Below the pieces are notes generated by a model. The model did not search any database. It saw only the letters and a list, made by a program, of their open reading frames with translations, and had not been told where the DNA came from. Positions 1-9,871 of a DNA stretch of 64,000 nt are shown here, one piece after another. The stretch lies in the NCBI RefSeq assembly GCF_022179065.1, contig NZ_BPQD01000001.1, positions 124,001-188,000 of the forward strand, read 5' to 3'. This DNA comes from Methylobacterium adhaesivum (GTDB lineage: Bacteria; Pseudomonadota; Alphaproteobacteria; Rhizobiales; Beijerinckiaceae). A program made the translations under genes and the position numbers. The stretch's first letter is position 1. Each line of letters begins with the position of its first letter.

Positions 1-1247
1 TCTCCGATCTCAACGCCAAGCTGCTGGTGGTCGCGGAAGGCTCCGAGACGCCGGCCGTGGCGGTGGCGGAGAAGCTCGGCGTGCCGGTGGTCCGCCTGCG
101 GCCGACACCCGAAGCAGGCGCGGGCTCCTTCACCCTGGCGTTCACCGGCGCGGCGGCCGCCCCCGCCGCCAAGGGTGGCCCGGCCGAGGCCGAGGACATC
201 GCCCTGGTGCTCCACACCTCCGGCACCACCTCGCGCCCGAAGATCGTGCCCCTCAAGCAGTCGAACGTCTGCGCCTCGGCCGGCAACATCCGCCGGACGT
301 TGGCGTTCACGGCCGATGATCGCGGCCTCAACATCATGCCGCTGTTCCACATCCACGGCCTCATCGCCGGCATCCTGGCGCCGCTCTCGGCCGGCGGTCA
401 GGTGTCCTGCACGCCGGGCTTCAACGCCCTGAAGTTCTTCGGCTGGATGAGTGAGGTGCGCCCGACCTGGTACACGGCGGTGCCGACCATGCATCAGGCG
501 ATCCTCGCCCGCGCCGGCCGCAACAAGGAGACCATCGAGGCCAACCCCCTCCGGTTCATCCGCTCGTCCTCCTCCTCCATGCCGCCGCAGGTGATGAAGG
601 AGATCGAGGACGTGTTCGGCGCGCCCCTCATCGAGGCCTACGGCATGACGGAGGCCGCCCACCAGATGGCCTCGAACCCCCTGCCGCCCCGGCCCCATTA
701 CGCCGGCTCGGTGGGCCTCGCCGCCGGCCCCGAGATCGCCATCGTCGACGACGAGGGCGAGCCCCTGCCCGCCGGCGAGATCGGCGAGATCGTCATCCGG
801 GGCAACAACGTGATGGCGGGCTACGAGAACAACGACAAGGCCAACGCCGAGGCCTTCACGAAGCAGGGCTGGTTCCGCACGGGCGACCAGGGCTCCCTCA
901 CGCCGGAGGGCTACCTCTCGCTCACGGGCCGTCTCAAGGAGATCATCAACCGGGGCGGCGAGAAGATCTCGCCCCGCGAGGTGGACGAGGTGCTCATGGA
1001 CCATCCGGCCGTGTCGCAATGCGTCACCTTCGCCATGCCGCACGACAAGCTCGGCGAGGATGTCGCGGCGGCCATCGTCCTGCGCGAGGGCCAGACCCTG
1101 GTCGAGAAGGAGCTGCGGGGCTTCGCCCTGGAGCGCCTGGCGGCCTTCAAGGTGCCGGCCAAGATCCTGATCCTCGACGAGATCCCCAAGGGCGCCACCG
1201 GCAAGCTCCAGCGCATCGGCCTCGCGCAGAAGCTCGGTCTCGTCTGA
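1..1247 (+). CDS. Oxalate-CoA ligase-like acyl-CoA synthetase (5' end missing)
   Basis: The reading frame is open from the first bases of the window, so the N-terminus lies outside it. It is an adenylate-forming (ANL) enzyme: the AMP-binding P-loop HTSGTTSRPK, the core motif AYGMTEAAHQM, the GWFRTGDQG hinge region and the C-terminal lysine motif PKGATGKLQR are all present. MPLFHIHGL and RSSSSSMPP resemble the plant AAE3 and yeast Pcs60 oxalyl-CoA synthetases, so oxalate plus CoA and ATP giving oxalyl-CoA is the best guess. Other short-chain acyl-CoA ligases cannot be excluded. It is convergent with tyrC. Confidence 0.8.
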   Translation, partial: SDLNAKLLVVAEGSETPAVAVAEKLGVPVVRLRPTPEAGAGSFTLAFTGAAAAPAAKGGPAEAEDIALVLHTSGTTSRPKIVPLKQSNVCASAGNIRRTLAFTADDRGLNIMPLFHIHGLIAGILAPLSAGGQVSCTPGFNALKFFGWMSEVRPTWYTAVPTMHQAILARAGRNKETIEANPLRFIRSSSSSMPPQVMKEIEDVFGAPLIEAYGMTEAAHQMASNPLPPRPHYAGSVGLAAGPEIAIVDDEGEPLPAGEIGEIVIRGNNVMAGYENNDKANAEAFTKQGWFRTGDQGSLTPEGYLSLTGRLKEIINRGGEKISPREVDEVLMDHPAVSQCVTFAMPHDKLGEDVAAAIVLREGQTLVEKELRGFALERLAAFKVPAKILILDEIPKGATGKLQRIGLAQKLGLV

Positions 1248-1266
1248 GTCAACTCCCGGGAGCGCC

Positions 1267-1286
1267 CCCGCCGCTCAGGCGGCGGG
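1267..1286. terminator. Hairpin between the convergent ligase and tyrC genes
   Basis: A perfect 8-bp GC stem, CCCGCCGC / GCGGCGGG, has a 4-nt loop that contains the tyrC stop codon. No T-run follows on either strand, so it is only terminator-like. Confidence 0.35.
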
Positions 1287-2234
1287 CGGCGCCTTCTCGG
1301 GTGCGGCCACCGGCCGGGCGCGGCCGAAATCGGCCTCCGCCGTCTCCTGGCCCATGGCGACGATGCCCTTGCGGATGGCGCGGGTGCGGGTGAACAGCTC
1401 GTGCAGGGCGTCGCCGTCGCCCCAGCGGATGGCGCGGGCAAGCGCCGCGAGATCCTCGTTGAAGCGTCCGAGCATCTCCAGCACCGCGTCCTTGTTGGTA
1501 AGGAACACATCGCGCCACATGGTCGGATCGGAGGCGGCGATGCGGGTGAAATCGCGAAAACCGCCGGCCGAGAACTTGATCACCTCCGACTGCGTCACCG
1601 CCTCGAGATCGGCGGCCGTGCCGACGATATTGTAGGCAATGAGGTGCGGCACGTGGCTCGTGATGGCGAGCACGAGGTCGTGATGCTCCGGCGTCATGGA
1701 CTCGACGATGGCGCCGAGCCCTTCCCAGAACGCCTGGACCCGCGCGGTCGCCTCCGAATCCGCTCCCTCGGGTGGGGTGAGGATGCACCAGCGCCCGGAG
1801 AACAGGGTCGAGAACCCGGCATCGGGCCCGGAATACTCGGTGCCGGCCACGGGATGGGCCGGCACGAAGGCGACGCCTTCGGGAAGGTGCGGCGCCACGG
1901 CCGCCACCACGGACGCCTTCACCGAACCGACGTCGGAGACGATGGCGCCGGGCTTGAGGGCCGGCCCCATGGCCTCGGCCACGGCCCCGGCGGCGCCCAC
2001 GGGCACGCACAAGATTACGAGGTCGGCCTCCGCCACGCCCGTCGCGATCTCGGCCGTCGCCGTCTCGGCGAGGCCGAGCGCCCGGACTCGCTCCAGCACG
2101 CCCGGATCACGGTCGATGGCCACGATTCTCCGGGCCAAACCGTACTGGCGCGCGCCCCGGGCGATGGACGAGCCGATGAGCCCGAGGCCGACGATAGCGA
2201 GGGTATCGATGAGTGGGGCGTCGGCGTCAGGCAC
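1275..2234 (-). CDS. tyrC: Prephenate/arogenate dehydrogenase
   Basis: This 319-residue enzyme oxidatively decarboxylates prephenate or arogenate in tyrosine synthesis. The N-terminus has the Rossmann nucleotide-binding motif [11 protein letters not shown], and the family substrate-site motif [11 protein letters not shown] lies in the middle. The start is taken as GTG at 2234, which overlaps the stop of hisC by 8 bp and places the Rossmann motif about 10 residues in. A longer upstream extension would run through hisC in another frame and looks non-coding. The hisC-tyrC pairing suggests the aminotransferase also serves aromatic amino acid synthesis. Whether it prefers prephenate or arogenate cannot be told. 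Confidence 0.92.
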   Translation of the reverse strand: MPDADAPLIDTLAIVGLGLIGSSIARGARQYGLARRIVAIDRDPGVLERVRALGLAETATAEIATGVAEADLVILCVPVGAAGAVAEAMGPALKPGAIVSDVGSVKASVVAAVAPHLPEGVAFVPAHPVAGTEYSGPDAGFSTLFSGRWCILTPPEGADSEATARVQAFWEGLGAIVESMTPEHHDLVLAITSHVPHLIAYNIVGTAADLEAVTQSEVIKFSAGGFRDFTRIAASDPTMWRDVFLTNKDAVLEMLGRFNEDLAALARAIRWGDGDALHELFTRTRAIRKGIVAMGQETAEADFGRARPVAAPEKAPPAA

Positions 2235-3351
2235 GCGGCGTGCCCCCGAGGAAGTCCGTGAGCGCGGACAGGAAGGCGCGATTGGCCTCCTCGCTGCCCA
2301 CGGTGACACGCAGGGCCTGGGGCAGGCCGTAGGACGAGACCCGCCGGGTGATGATGCCGCGCGCCGTGAGGAACGCGTCCGCCTCCGCCGCACCGCGCCC
2401 GGCCTCGTCCGGGAAATGCACGAGGAGGAAGTTGGCGACGCTCGGCGTCACGGTCAGCCCGAGAGCCTTCACCTCCTGCATCAGCCAGGCGAGCCATGTG
2501 TCGTTGTGCGCCACCGCCGCCGCCACGTGCGCCTCGTCGGCAATGGCAGCGGCCCCGGCGGCGATCCCCGGCCCCGAAAGATTGAACGGCCCCCGGATGC
2601 GATTGACCGCGTCCGCCACCTCGGCGGGCGCCACCATCCAGCCGATGCGCAGGGACGCCAGGCCGTGGATCTTCGAGAAGGTCCGGGTCATCACGACGTT
2701 CTGAGATTCGAGCACGAGGTCGAGGCCCGCGCTGTAATCGTTGGCGCGGACATACTCGGCATAGGCCCCGTCGAGGACGAGAAGCACGTGCGGCGGCAGG
2801 CCCGCGTGCAGGCGGCGAACCTCGTCGAAGGGTAGGTAGGTGCCCGTCGGATTGTTGGGATTGGCGAGGTAGACGATTTTCGTGCGCGGCGTGACGGCCG
2901 CCAGCATTGCATCGACGTCCGCCGTCAGGTCGCGCTCGGGCACCACCACGGGGGTACCACCGGCGGCGAGGATGGCGATCCGGTAGACGAGGAAGCCGTG
3001 GGCGCAGAAGATGCCCTCGTCCCCCGGACCCATATACGCGTAGGCGAGGAAGGACAGGAGTTCGTCCGAGCCAGCGCCGCAGACGATGCGGGCCGGGTCG
3101 AGGCCGTAGCGCCGGCCGATGGCCTCGCGCAGGTGCGTCGAGGTGCCGTCCGGATAGAGTTCGAGCTTGGCGGACGCCTCCCGCAGGGCGTCGAGGGCGC
3201 GCGGGCTCGCGCCGAGGGGCGTCTCGTTGGAGGAGAGCTTGTGGACCTTGTGCACGCCCGGCGTGCCGCTCTTGCCGGGCACGTAGGCCTCGATGGCCAG
3301 GACGCCCGGGCGGGGCACCGGACGGGCGGAGACGGGCATATCAGAGGACAT
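2227..3351 (-). CDS. hisC: Histidinol-phosphate aminotransferase
   Basis: This fold-type I PLP aminotransferase is 374 residues long, close to the family norm. It transfers an amino group from glutamate to imidazole-acetol phosphate in histidine synthesis, and in many bacteria also works on phenylpyruvates. The internal aldimine lysine sits in [15 protein letters not shown]. The N-terminal [10 protein letters not shown] motif and the NPNNPTG substrate-site loop are also visible. The start is ATG at 3351; ATG at 3339 is an alternative. It overlaps tyrC by 8 bp, so the two are almost certainly cotranscribed, and a dual histidine/aromatic role is likely. Confidence 0.92.
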   Translation of the reverse strand: MSSDMPVSARPVPRPGVLAIEAYVPGKSGTPGVHKVHKLSSNETPLGASPRALDALREASAKLELYPDGTSTHLREAIGRRYGLDPARIVCGAGSDELLSFLAYAYMGPGDEGIFCAHGFLVYRIAILAAGGTPVVVPERDLTADVDAMLAAVTPRTKIVYLANPNNPTGTYLPFDEVRRLHAGLPPHVLLVLDGAYAEYVRANDYSAGLDLVLESQNVVMTRTFSKIHGLASLRIGWMVAPAEVADAVNRIRGPFNLSGPGIAAGAAAIADEAHVAAAVAHNDTWLAWLMQEVKALGLTVTPSVANFLLVHFPDEAGRGAAEADAFLTARGIITRRVSSYGLPQALRVTVGSEEANRAFLSALTDFLGGTPRA

Positions 3352-3423
3352 CGAATGGGCCGGGGTGATCGCGAGGGCACCGTCTAACAAAGCTTTTCGG
3401 GCTTGACGAGCACGCGAACGCGC

Positions 3424-3876
3424 TCATCGCCCCTTGCGCAGGGGCCGCACGAAGCCGGGGCCGCCCGGGGTGAAGCCGGTCGCGCGGCAGAAGGCGTCGA
3501 GGTCGGCGAGGTCCTGGGCGGCCACGAGCTGGAGCGTATCGCACTCGGCCATGCGCGCGGCCTGGGAGGCGGCCTTCAGGAGAAGCCGCCCGACGCCGCG
3601 CCGGCGCTGCTCGCCTCCGACGAACAGGGTGGTGATCTGTGCGACCGGCCGGGCTTCGGTGAGGGTGCGGTACCAGTGGAGCACCACGAGGCCGCTCGGC
3701 GGTCCCCATTCCTGGGCGATGAGCGCAACGCCGGGGGCGGCCCGCATCGCCTCCAGGCGCTCCGCGAGGGCTTCGACCGGGATCGCGGGTCCGGCCTCGG
3801 CGAGAAGCACGGCAAGGCCGGGCGCATCGGTGGCGCCCGCGGCACGGATTTCGAGGCCGTAGCGGCTACCCAACAC
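3424..3876 (-). CDS. GNAT-family N-acetyltransferase
   Basis: A 150-residue single-domain GNAT protein. The acetyl-CoA pyrophosphate loop appears as GGEQRRRGVGRLLL after the strand ITTLFV, and a typical C-terminal beta-bulge region reads AFCRATGFTPGG. The start GTG at 3876 overlaps the 3' end of the preceding gene by 11 bp, which indicates translational coupling. The frame stays open further upstream, but that part has no GNAT character. The substrate is unknown. Confidence 0.72.
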   Translation of the reverse strand: MLGSRYGLEIRAAGATDAPGLAVLLAEAGPAIPVEALAERLEAMRAAPGVALIAQEWGPPSGLVVLHWYRTLTEARPVAQITTLFVGGEQRRRGVGRLLLKAASQAARMAECDTLQLVAAQDLADLDAFCRATGFTPGGPGFVRPLRKGR

Positions 3877-4369
3877 GCTCTCCGGAGGCTGCCCCGCCGG
3901 CCTGGGCCTCCGCCCAGGCGCGGGCCTCCGTCCAGGCCCGGTCGCGCTCGCCCTGAGCGGCACGGACAGCGGCGCTCTGGCGTTCCTGCTCGGCGTGAAG
4001 CGCCCGCAGGCGCCGAGCCTCGCGCTCGGCCATCTTGCGCCGGCGGGCGTCCGCCGCGCGCTTCTGGGCCTGCAATTCCTCCACGGTGATCGGCTCGGGG
4101 GGCGCCTTCGATTCGGGACGAGCCTGCGGTCCGGGACGAGCGTTGCGCGCCCGCCAGGCCTCGTCCGACGCGGGCCGTGGCCGCGCGGCCGTCTCTGTCC
4201 GGCGGGCGCCTTCCGAAGCCTCGGCCTGGACCAGGGTCAGCCCGGCAGCGGCGGCGATGCGGGTGGCGGCGGCCCGCCCGGCGGCGCGCTCGCCCGGCGT
4301 CGCGCCGCGCTCCATCAGGGCCCGGCACTTGGCGAACCGATCCCGGTCGAGGGGGGGCCACGGCGTCAC
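3866..4369 (-). CDS. Hypothetical protein, DUF2786-like N-terminus
   Basis: A 167-residue protein of unknown function. Residues 10-42 (KCRALMERGATPGERAAGRA and following) resemble the short helical DUF2786 repeat found in small bacterial and phage proteins. The middle is Pro/Ala/Arg-rich and probably disordered. Residues about 95-155 form a highly charged Arg/Glu/Ala helix, likely a coiled coil. It starts 7 bp after rsgA and overlaps the GNAT gene, so the three genes form a unit. I see no catalytic motif. Confidence 0.55.
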   Translation of the reverse strand: MTPWPPLDRDRFAKCRALMERGATPGERAAGRAAATRIAAAAGLTLVQAEASEGARRTETAARPRPASDEAWRARNARPGPQARPESKAPPEPITVEELQAQKRAADARRRKMAEREARRLRALHAEQERQSAAVRAAQGERDRAWTEARAWAEAQAGGAASGERVG

Positions 4370-4376
4370 GGAGGGC

Positions 4377-5384
4377 TCAGCGCTTCTTGTTGCCGCGCGG
4401 GCCGGTCGCGACCGGCGTGTTCACGCGGTTCTCGTCGAGGAGCTTGCGCCAGCGCGACAGGCGCTCGGAATCGAGACGGCCCTCGGCCACCGCCGCCTGA
4501 ACGGCGCAGCCCGGCTCGTGCGCGTGGGTGCAATCGCGAAACCGGCAGAGGGGTGCCAGTTCGGTGATCTCGGCGAACAGGGTGTCGATACCCTCCGACG
4601 CGTCGCTGACATGGAGGGTCCGCATGCCCGGCGTGTCGATCACCCAGCCACCGCCCGCGATGGCGTGGAGCGAGCGCGCCGTGGTGGTGTGGCGGCCCTT
4701 GGCATCGTGCTCGCGGATGCCGCCGGTAAGCTGCGGTTCGCCAGCCCCCTCCCCCACGAGGGTATTGACGAGGGTCGACTTGCCGACACCGGAGGAGCCG
4801 ACGAGGGCCACCGTCCGGCCTGGTCCGCACCAGGGCGCGAGGGCCGCGACGGACGCCGTTTCGCGGGGATTGAGGACCACCACCGGCAGGTCGCGCTGCA
4901 GGGCCTCGGCCTGAACACGATAGGTCTCGGCATCGGCGGCGGTATCGGCCTTCGTCAGCAGGATCACCGGCTCCGTTCCCGCCTGGTTCGCCAGGGCGAG
5001 GTAGCGCTCCAGACGACCGACGTTGAAGTCGGCGTTGCAAGACGTGACGATGAACAGGGTGTCGACGTTGGCGGCGGCGAGTTGCGGCGCCTTGGAGCCC
5101 TCGACCCGCCGGGCCAGCAGGGTCTGCCGCTCGAGGCGGCTCAGTAGAGTCCGGGCAGCAGAATCGACGAGCACCCAGTCGCCGACGGCGTAGTCGCCGG
5201 TGTTGGTGTGATGGGCCAGAACGAGCTTGAACGGACCGTGGGCGCCGATGGCGCTCATGCGCGAGCGATGGACCATGGCGATGCGGACGGGCTCGCCCGG
5301 CCTGTTCGCGATCTGCTCGGCGAAATACGCGGTCCAGCCGAGGGCGACGAGTGCCTCGGGCGTGGCTCCCTCGGGATCAACCAA
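4377..5384 (-). CDS. rsgA: Small ribosomal subunit biogenesis GTPase RsgA
   Basis: A 335-residue circularly permuted GTPase that checks late 30S subunit maturation. The permuted order is visible: the G4-like LLTKAD comes before the P-loop GSSGVGKSTLVN, and the DTPGM G3 motif comes last. An N-terminal OB-fold and the C-terminal zinc-binding motif CRFRDCTHAHEPGC complete the family architecture. The first available start is TTG at 5384, with an in-frame stop not far upstream. It leads the rsgA-hypothetical-GNAT cluster and is divergent from metX. Confidence 0.93.
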   Translation of the reverse strand: MVDPEGATPEALVALGWTAYFAEQIANRPGEPVRIAMVHRSRMSAIGAHGPFKLVLAHHTNTGDYAVGDWVLVDSAARTLLSRLERQTLLARRVEGSKAPQLAAANVDTLFIVTSCNADFNVGRLERYLALANQAGTEPVILLTKADTAADAETYRVQAEALQRDLPVVVLNPRETASVAALAPWCGPGRTVALVGSSGVGKSTLVNTLVGEGAGEPQLTGGIREHDAKGRHTTTARSLHAIAGGGWVIDTPGMRTLHVSDASEGIDTLFAEITELAPLCRFRDCTHAHEPGCAVQAAVAEGRLDSERLSRWRKLLDENRVNTPVATGPRGNKKR

Positions 5385-5747
5385 CGCGCACCCCCATCCG
5401 GTCGATCGGCACGCGACGGCACCAGATCCTACCCTTAGGAAAATTTCTGTTTCGCCGGCAAATCAAAAGCTGTTTCCTAGGTCAGCGGTCGCGTTCGAGG
5501 AAAAAGTCCCGCCCGGCGCCGCCTCATGAATCTTGTCTACACGGTTTTCAGGCGGGATACCGGCTGGATCGGCCGAGTGACCGGCCCACCCACGGTTTCG
5601 TTGACGCCAGAACGGGTGCACACTACCTCGTTGCTATCCCGACGCGACGGATCCGCTCGTCTCAGGCCGGATCAACGCCCGACTTCACCTCAGGGGCGCT
5701 GCGCCCATGGGATGTCTCGAGACCGTTTTTCGCCAGCCCCCTTTCCC
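5385..5747. other. Divergent intergenic region between rsgA and metX
   Basis: These 363 bases hold no convincing gene. The frame of metX stays open back to an ATG at 5526, but the 74 extra residues have no family counterpart. The first 100 bases are unusually AT-rich for this genome and contain an inverted repeat at 5436-5479. This is where the rsgA and metX promoters must lie. No SAM riboswitch consensus is recognisable. Confidence 0.6.
5436..5479. repeat. Inverted repeat in the rsgA-metX intergenic region
   Basis: TAGGAAA (5436-5442) and its exact complement TTTCCTA (5473-5479) flank a 30-bp AT-rich spacer. The arms could form a regulator site. There is no T-run to suggest a terminator. 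Confidence 0.35.
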
Positions 5748-6956
5748 ATGACCCTGTCGCTCGATCCAGCCGCTCAGATCCTCGCGGAGGCCGCCCAGAC
5801 GGATACGCCGCCCGTTGTCGAACCGGAGGCGCCCAACGGGCAGGGGCAGGTCGCGCAATTCGGCCCGGACGAGCCCCTGACCATGGATGCCGGGGTGGTC
5901 CTGGCACCGTTCCAGATCGCCTACCAGACGGCCGGAACCCTCAATGCCGACCGCTCCAACGCGGTTCTCATCTGCCACGCGCTCACAGGCGACCAGCACT
6001 TCGCCCACACCCATCCGGTGACGGGCAAGCGCGGCTGGTGGGAGACCCTGGTCGGGCCGGGCAAGCCCATCGACACGGATCGCTACTTCGTCGTCTGCTC
6101 CAACGTGGTCGGCTCCTGCATGGGCTCCACGGGGCCGGCCTCCGTCGATCCGGAGACTGGGCGCGCCTACGGCCTCGATTTTCCCCTGGTGACCATCCGC
6201 GATATGGTCCGGGCTCAGGCCATGCTGCTGGATCGCTTGGGGATTCGGGACCTGTTCCTGTGTATCGGCGGCTCCATGGGCGGCATGCAGGTGCTGCAAT
6301 GGGCGGCGCTCTATCCGGAGCGTGTGTTCGCCGCCATGCCCATCGCCACGGGGGCGCGGCACTCGGCCCAGAACATCGCCTTCCACGAAGTCGGCCGCCA
6401 GGCGATCATGGCCGATCCGGCCTGGGCCGAAGGGCGCTACCTCGATATGGGCACACGCCCCGCCAAGGGCCTCGGCGTCGCCCGCATGGGCGCGCACATC
6501 ACCTACCTGTCGGAGCCGGCCCTGCACCGCAAGTTCGGACGGCGGTTCCAGGGCGGTTCGGCCCCGACCTTTTCGTTCAATGCCGACTTCCAGATCGAGA
6601 GCTACCTGCGCCACCAGGGCCTCAGCTTCGTCGAGCGGTTCGACGCCAACGCGTACCTCTATCTCACGCGCGCCATGGATTATTTCGACCTCGCGGCCGA
6701 CCATGGCGGCGTCCTCGCCAAGGCCTTCAAGGGCACGAAGACCCGTTTCTGCGTGATGTCCTTCACCTCCGACTGGCTGTTTCCCACGGCGGATTCCCGC
6801 GCCATCGTGCACGCCCTCAACGCGGCTTCGGCGGCGGTGGCCTTCGTCGAGGTCGAGAGTGACAAGGGGCACGATGCCTTCCTTCTCGACGAGCCGGTGA
6901 TGTTCGCGGCGGCGCGCGGCTTCATCGATGCCGCCGCTCGGGCGCGCGGCCTGTGA
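5748..6956 (+). CDS. metX: Homoserine O-acyltransferase
   Basis: A 402-residue alpha/beta-hydrolase-fold enzyme that acylates homoserine, usually from acetyl-CoA, as the first committed step of methionine synthesis. The nucleophile Ser176 sits in GGSMGGMQ. The acid and base are the Asp of TSDWLFPT and the His of [19 protein letters not shown] is the family signature loop. ATG at 5748 fits the family N-terminus. Its stop overlaps the metW start (GTGA), the standard metX-metW arrangement of alphaproteobacteria. MetX-type sequences can be acetyl- or succinyl-transferases, and I cannot tell which from inspection. Confidence 0.93.
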   Translation: MTLSLDPAAQILAEAAQTDTPPVVEPEAPNGQGQVAQFGPDEPLTMDAGVVLAPFQIAYQTAGTLNADRSNAVLICHALTGDQHFAHTHPVTGKRGWWETLVGPGKPIDTDRYFVVCSNVVGSCMGSTGPASVDPETGRAYGLDFPLVTIRDMVRAQAMLLDRLGIRDLFLCIGGSMGGMQVLQWAALYPERVFAAMPIATGARHSAQNIAFHEVGRQAIMADPAWAEGRYLDMGTRPAKGLGVARMGAHITYLSEPALHRKFGRRFQGGSAPTFSFNADFQIESYLRHQGLSFVERFDANAYLYLTRAMDYFDLAADHGGVLAKAFKGTKTRFCVMSFTSDWLFPTADSRAIVHALNAASAAVAFVEVESDKGHDAFLLDEPVMFAAARGFIDAAARARGL

Positions 6957-7654
6957 AGCAGTTGCGCGACGTCGCCCCCTGGGATGCCGCCGCCTCGCTG
7001 CCACAGGGCGAGCGGGACGGGACGCGCATCGACCATCTCGTGGTGCTCGGCCTCGTGGCGCCGGGCGCGCGGGTCCTCGATATCGGCTGCGGCGACGGCA
7101 CGCTCCTGGCGCTGCTGCGCGACCGGCGCGGCGTCGACGGACGCGGCATCGAACTCTCGCGCGAGGGCGTCAACGCGTGCCTCGCCCGCGGCCTGCCGGT
7201 GATCCAGGGCGATGCCGACACGGATCTGGCGAACTATCCCGACGACGCCTTCGACGTGGTGGTCCTTTCCCAGACCATCCAGGCGACGCGCAACCCACGC
7301 ATCGTTCTCGAACACCTCCTGCGCATCGGCCGGCAGGTGGTGATCTCATTCCCGAATTTCGGGCATTGGCGCGTGCGCGCGGAACTCGGCTTTCGTGGCC
7401 GGATGCCGGTGACTGCCCTGATGCCGGAAGAATGGTACGAGACCCAGAACATCCACCACTGCACCATTCGCGACTTCGTCGGCCTGTGCCGGATGGTGGG
7501 GGCACGCATCGAGAAGGCCACGGCCCTCGATGCCCGGGGCCGGCCCATGCGCTTCTCGATGCCGTGGTGGGTCTGGAATCTCATCGGCGCGCAGGGCGTG
7601 TTCCTGTTGAGCCAGGAGGCCAGTGAAATCTCAAGCGGGCCGACAAGACCCTGA
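6953..7654 (+). CDS. metW: Methionine biosynthesis protein MetW
   Basis: A 233-residue class I methyltransferase-fold protein with the SAM-binding motif [12 protein letters not shown] and the family-specific segments [13 protein letters not shown] and ISFPNFGHW. MetW accompanies MetX and is needed for homoserine acylation in several proteobacteria. Its own methyltransferase activity is not established. The GTG start at 6953 overlaps the metX stop by 4 bp, indicating translational coupling. It is convergent with the bioC-like gene, with only 4 bp between them. Confidence 0.92.
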   Translation: MKQLRDVAPWDAAASLPQGERDGTRIDHLVVLGLVAPGARVLDIGCGDGTLLALLRDRRGVDGRGIELSREGVNACLARGLPVIQGDADTDLANYPDDAFDVVVLSQTIQATRNPRIVLEHLLRIGRQVVISFPNFGHWRVRAELGFRGRMPVTALMPEEWYETQNIHHCTIRDFVGLCRMVGARIEKATALDARGRPMRFSMPWWVWNLIGAQGVFLLSQEASEISSGPTRP

Positions 7655-7658
7655 CGGA

Positions 7659-8423
7659 TCAGTCCCGTCGCACCAGGAGGGTCGCGACCTCGTAGGTCAC
7701 GCGCGCACCATCCGCCTCGAAGCGGCGCAGGACACGCCGCAGCTCCCCCGGCGACAGGGACGCGCGGCCGTCCGGCGTGCCGGCGCCGATGGCCCGCAGG
7801 GCGTTGAGAAAGGCACGCCCATCCGCATGGGTCTCGACCAGGGATTCGCACGCGACCGCGAGGGTGCAGCCCGGCACGCGCAGGGCCGCGAGGTCCGCCG
7901 CCGCCGGATAGGCCGGCGTCGCCGCCGTGACGCCGAGATCGGCATGGGCCCCGCGCCATTCGGCGAAGGTCCCGGAGGCCAGGGTCGCCACGGCGAGATG
8001 GCCCCGGGGCGCGAGGAGGCCGGCGAGCCGCGCAAGTGAGCCGGGCAGATCCTCGAACCACTGCGCGGCCAAGCTCGAACAGACGAGGTCGAAGCCCGGG
8101 GCGAGGCTCGGCCGCTCGCCGTCCATCACCACGAAGCGCGGATGGGGGCGGGGGTGCAGGGCCATGCGGGCGCGGCAGCGCAGGGTCATGGCGGGGGCGA
8201 GGTCGGTGGCGAGGTACGCCCCGGGGACGATCCGCTCGTGCAGGGCCGCCGTCAGCAGTCCGGTGCCGCAGCCGATTTCGAGGACGGACGGCGCGGGCGC
8301 CAGGGGCAGGGACGCGACGCGGGCCGCCAAGCCCCTGGCCACCCGGGCCTGGATGATGGCGGCGGCGTCATAGCCCTCGGCCCCGTCGAAGGCCCGGGCC
8401 ACAGCCTGCTTCCAGGAACGCAT
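7659..8423 (-). CDS. BioC-like SAM-dependent methyltransferase
   Basis: A 254-residue methyltransferase. The N-terminus VARAFDGAEGYDAAAIIQ matches the start typical of BioC, which methylates malonyl-ACP to open pimelate synthesis for biotin. The SAM site is VLEIGCGTGLLTAAL, followed by ATDLAPAM. The acidic residue and downstream LVCSSLAAQWFEDLP motif also fit BioC. No other biotin gene is nearby, so BioC is a resemblance call; another small-molecule methyltransferase is possible. Confidence 0.65.
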   Translation of the reverse strand: MRSWKQAVARAFDGAEGYDAAAIIQARVARGLAARVASLPLAPAPSVLEIGCGTGLLTAALHERIVPGAYLATDLAPAMTLRCRARMALHPRPHPRFVVMDGERPSLAPGFDLVCSSLAAQWFEDLPGSLARLAGLLAPRGHLAVATLASGTFAEWRGAHADLGVTAATPAYPAAADLAALRVPGCTLAVACESLVETHADGRAFLNALRAIGAGTPDGRASLSPGELRRVLRRFEADGARVTYEVATLLVRRD

Positions 8424-8524
8424 GGGAGAGGACGCTTCTCGTGGCGCGAAGGGTGGCGATAGCCGTCGGGCGGCGGGGGCTCAAGCCGCACGAAAGCATC
8501 GGGCCTGAGTCACGGGCCCGGCCC

Positions 8525-9760
8525 TCACCGCGCCAGGGCCGCCTCGATCGCCCGTGCCACGGCCAGCGCGCGCCCGTCGTCGCCGAAGCGGGCGACGATC
8601 TGCACGCCAAGCGGCAGGCCATCCCCCGGCACCGGAAGGTTGACGCAGGGCACACCCATGAGGGTCCAGAGGCGGTTGAAGCGGGCGTCACCGGTACTGG
8701 TCAGCCCGGCCGGAGCCCGGCCGGGGGCCGAGAAGGTGAGAAGCGCATCGACCTCGCCGAACAGATCCTTGAGGACGCGGCGAGCACGGTGGGCCGTGCG
8801 CCGTGCCGCGTCGTAGGACGCGGCATCGAGGGCCTGCGCCCCGTCGAGTTCGGCCCGCAGGTCCGGCCCGAGGGCCTCGCGGTGGTGGGCGTATTCCCAG
8901 GCCAGGGCCTGCCGGGCCTCGAAGTCCTGCACAGTCATATGGATGGCCCAGGCCTCGGCGAGCTGCGGAGGCAGGGCAAGGTCGGTCACCGTCGCTCCGG
9001 CGGCCTCGGCCGCGCGCGCCGCGCGCTGCAGGGCGGCGACGGCCTCGGGATCGGCGGAGTCGGCGAAATCCTGGAGCACGAGGCCGATCCGGGGGGCGGC
9101 GATCCCGCCGGCCGGAAGATCGAGGGCCGGGCGATCGGCCAGGAGGGCGAGGGCCTGGGCGACGTCGCGGATGCCCGCACCGAACAGGCCGATCGTGTCG
9201 AGGGCCCACGAGAAGGTCTTCACGCCGACGGTCGGCAGCAGCCGGAACGAGGGCTTGATCGCCGCGATGCCGCAGAAGGCGGCGGGGCGGATCACCGAGC
9301 CGGCCGTCTGGGTGCCGAGCGCCAGGGGCAGGAGGCCGGCAGCGACGGCCGCCGCCGAGCCCGCCGAGGAGCCCCCGGGCGTGTGGGCGGAATCGTGCGG
9401 GTTGACCGTCGCGGACGGGTCACGGCTCGCGAACGGACAGGTGGCGGTCTTGGCCAGCGGCACGGCACCCAGCGCCCGCAGGCGGGAGACGATGGCCGCG
9501 TCGGCCTTGGGCCGCCAGCCCGCATAGAGGGCCGAGCCCATCTGCGTCGGCATGTCGGCCGTATCGATGATGTCCTTGATGCCGACGGCGATGCCGGCGA
9601 GGGGCCCATCGCGCGGGATCACCGGATCGGATGCGACGTGGACAAGGGCCCCGAGGCTCGCCTCTCGCGCGGCGATGGCGTCGCGCGACAGGGCGACGGC
9701 GCCGACCGGATCGAGGGTCCCGGCGGAGATGCGGGTGCGAAGATCGACGAGGGACAGCAT
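8525..9760 (-). CDS. Amidase-signature family amidase
   Basis: A 411-residue amidase-signature hydrolase. The Ser-cisSer-Lys triad is readable: Lys62 in GIAVGIKDIIDT, the cis-serine at 131 in GGSSAGSAAA, and the nucleophile Ser155 in GTQTAGSVIRPA. The frame stays open upstream, but ATG at 9760 gives the usual N-terminus (MLSLVDLRTRI). It lacks signs of GatA context (no gatB or gatC nearby), so a stand-alone amide hydrolase is inferred. The substrate is unknown. Confidence 0.85.
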   Translation of the reverse strand: MLSLVDLRTRISAGTLDPVGAVALSRDAIAAREASLGALVHVASDPVIPRDGPLAGIAVGIKDIIDTADMPTQMGSALYAGWRPKADAAIVSRLRALGAVPLAKTATCPFASRDPSATVNPHDSAHTPGGSSAGSAAAVAAGLLPLALGTQTAGSVIRPAAFCGIAAIKPSFRLLPTVGVKTFSWALDTIGLFGAGIRDVAQALALLADRPALDLPAGGIAAPRIGLVLQDFADSADPEAVAALQRAARAAEAAGATVTDLALPPQLAEAWAIHMTVQDFEARQALAWEYAHHREALGPDLRAELDGAQALDAASYDAARRTAHRARRVLKDLFGEVDALLTFSAPGRAPAGLTSTGDARFNRLWTLMGVPCVNLPVPGDGLPLGVQIVARFGDDGRALAVARAIEAALAR

Positions 9761-9871
9761 GGCAGGGAAGTCCGGCCTGAGAGGCCATCTGTCAACACGT
9801 ATCCACAGGTCGGCCGCCGCGCCCCGCATCGTTGACGAAGCCTTTACGCAAAGCCCCGCATCGTCTTCGTC

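Noticed and set aside
5526-5747. 74-residue N-terminal extension of MetX
   Set aside because: The extra residues are not part of the family and include low-complexity Arg/Ser/Pro sequence; ATG 5748 gives the expected N-terminus.
5500-5747. SAM-II riboswitch upstream of metX
   Set aside because: The region lacks the conserved core and the GCTAAA-type 3' element near the ribosome-binding site.
9799-9807. DnaA box-like GTATCCACA between the amidase and extensin-like genes
   Set aside because: It is a single box with one mismatch and no AT-rich region or further boxes; not evidence for an origin.
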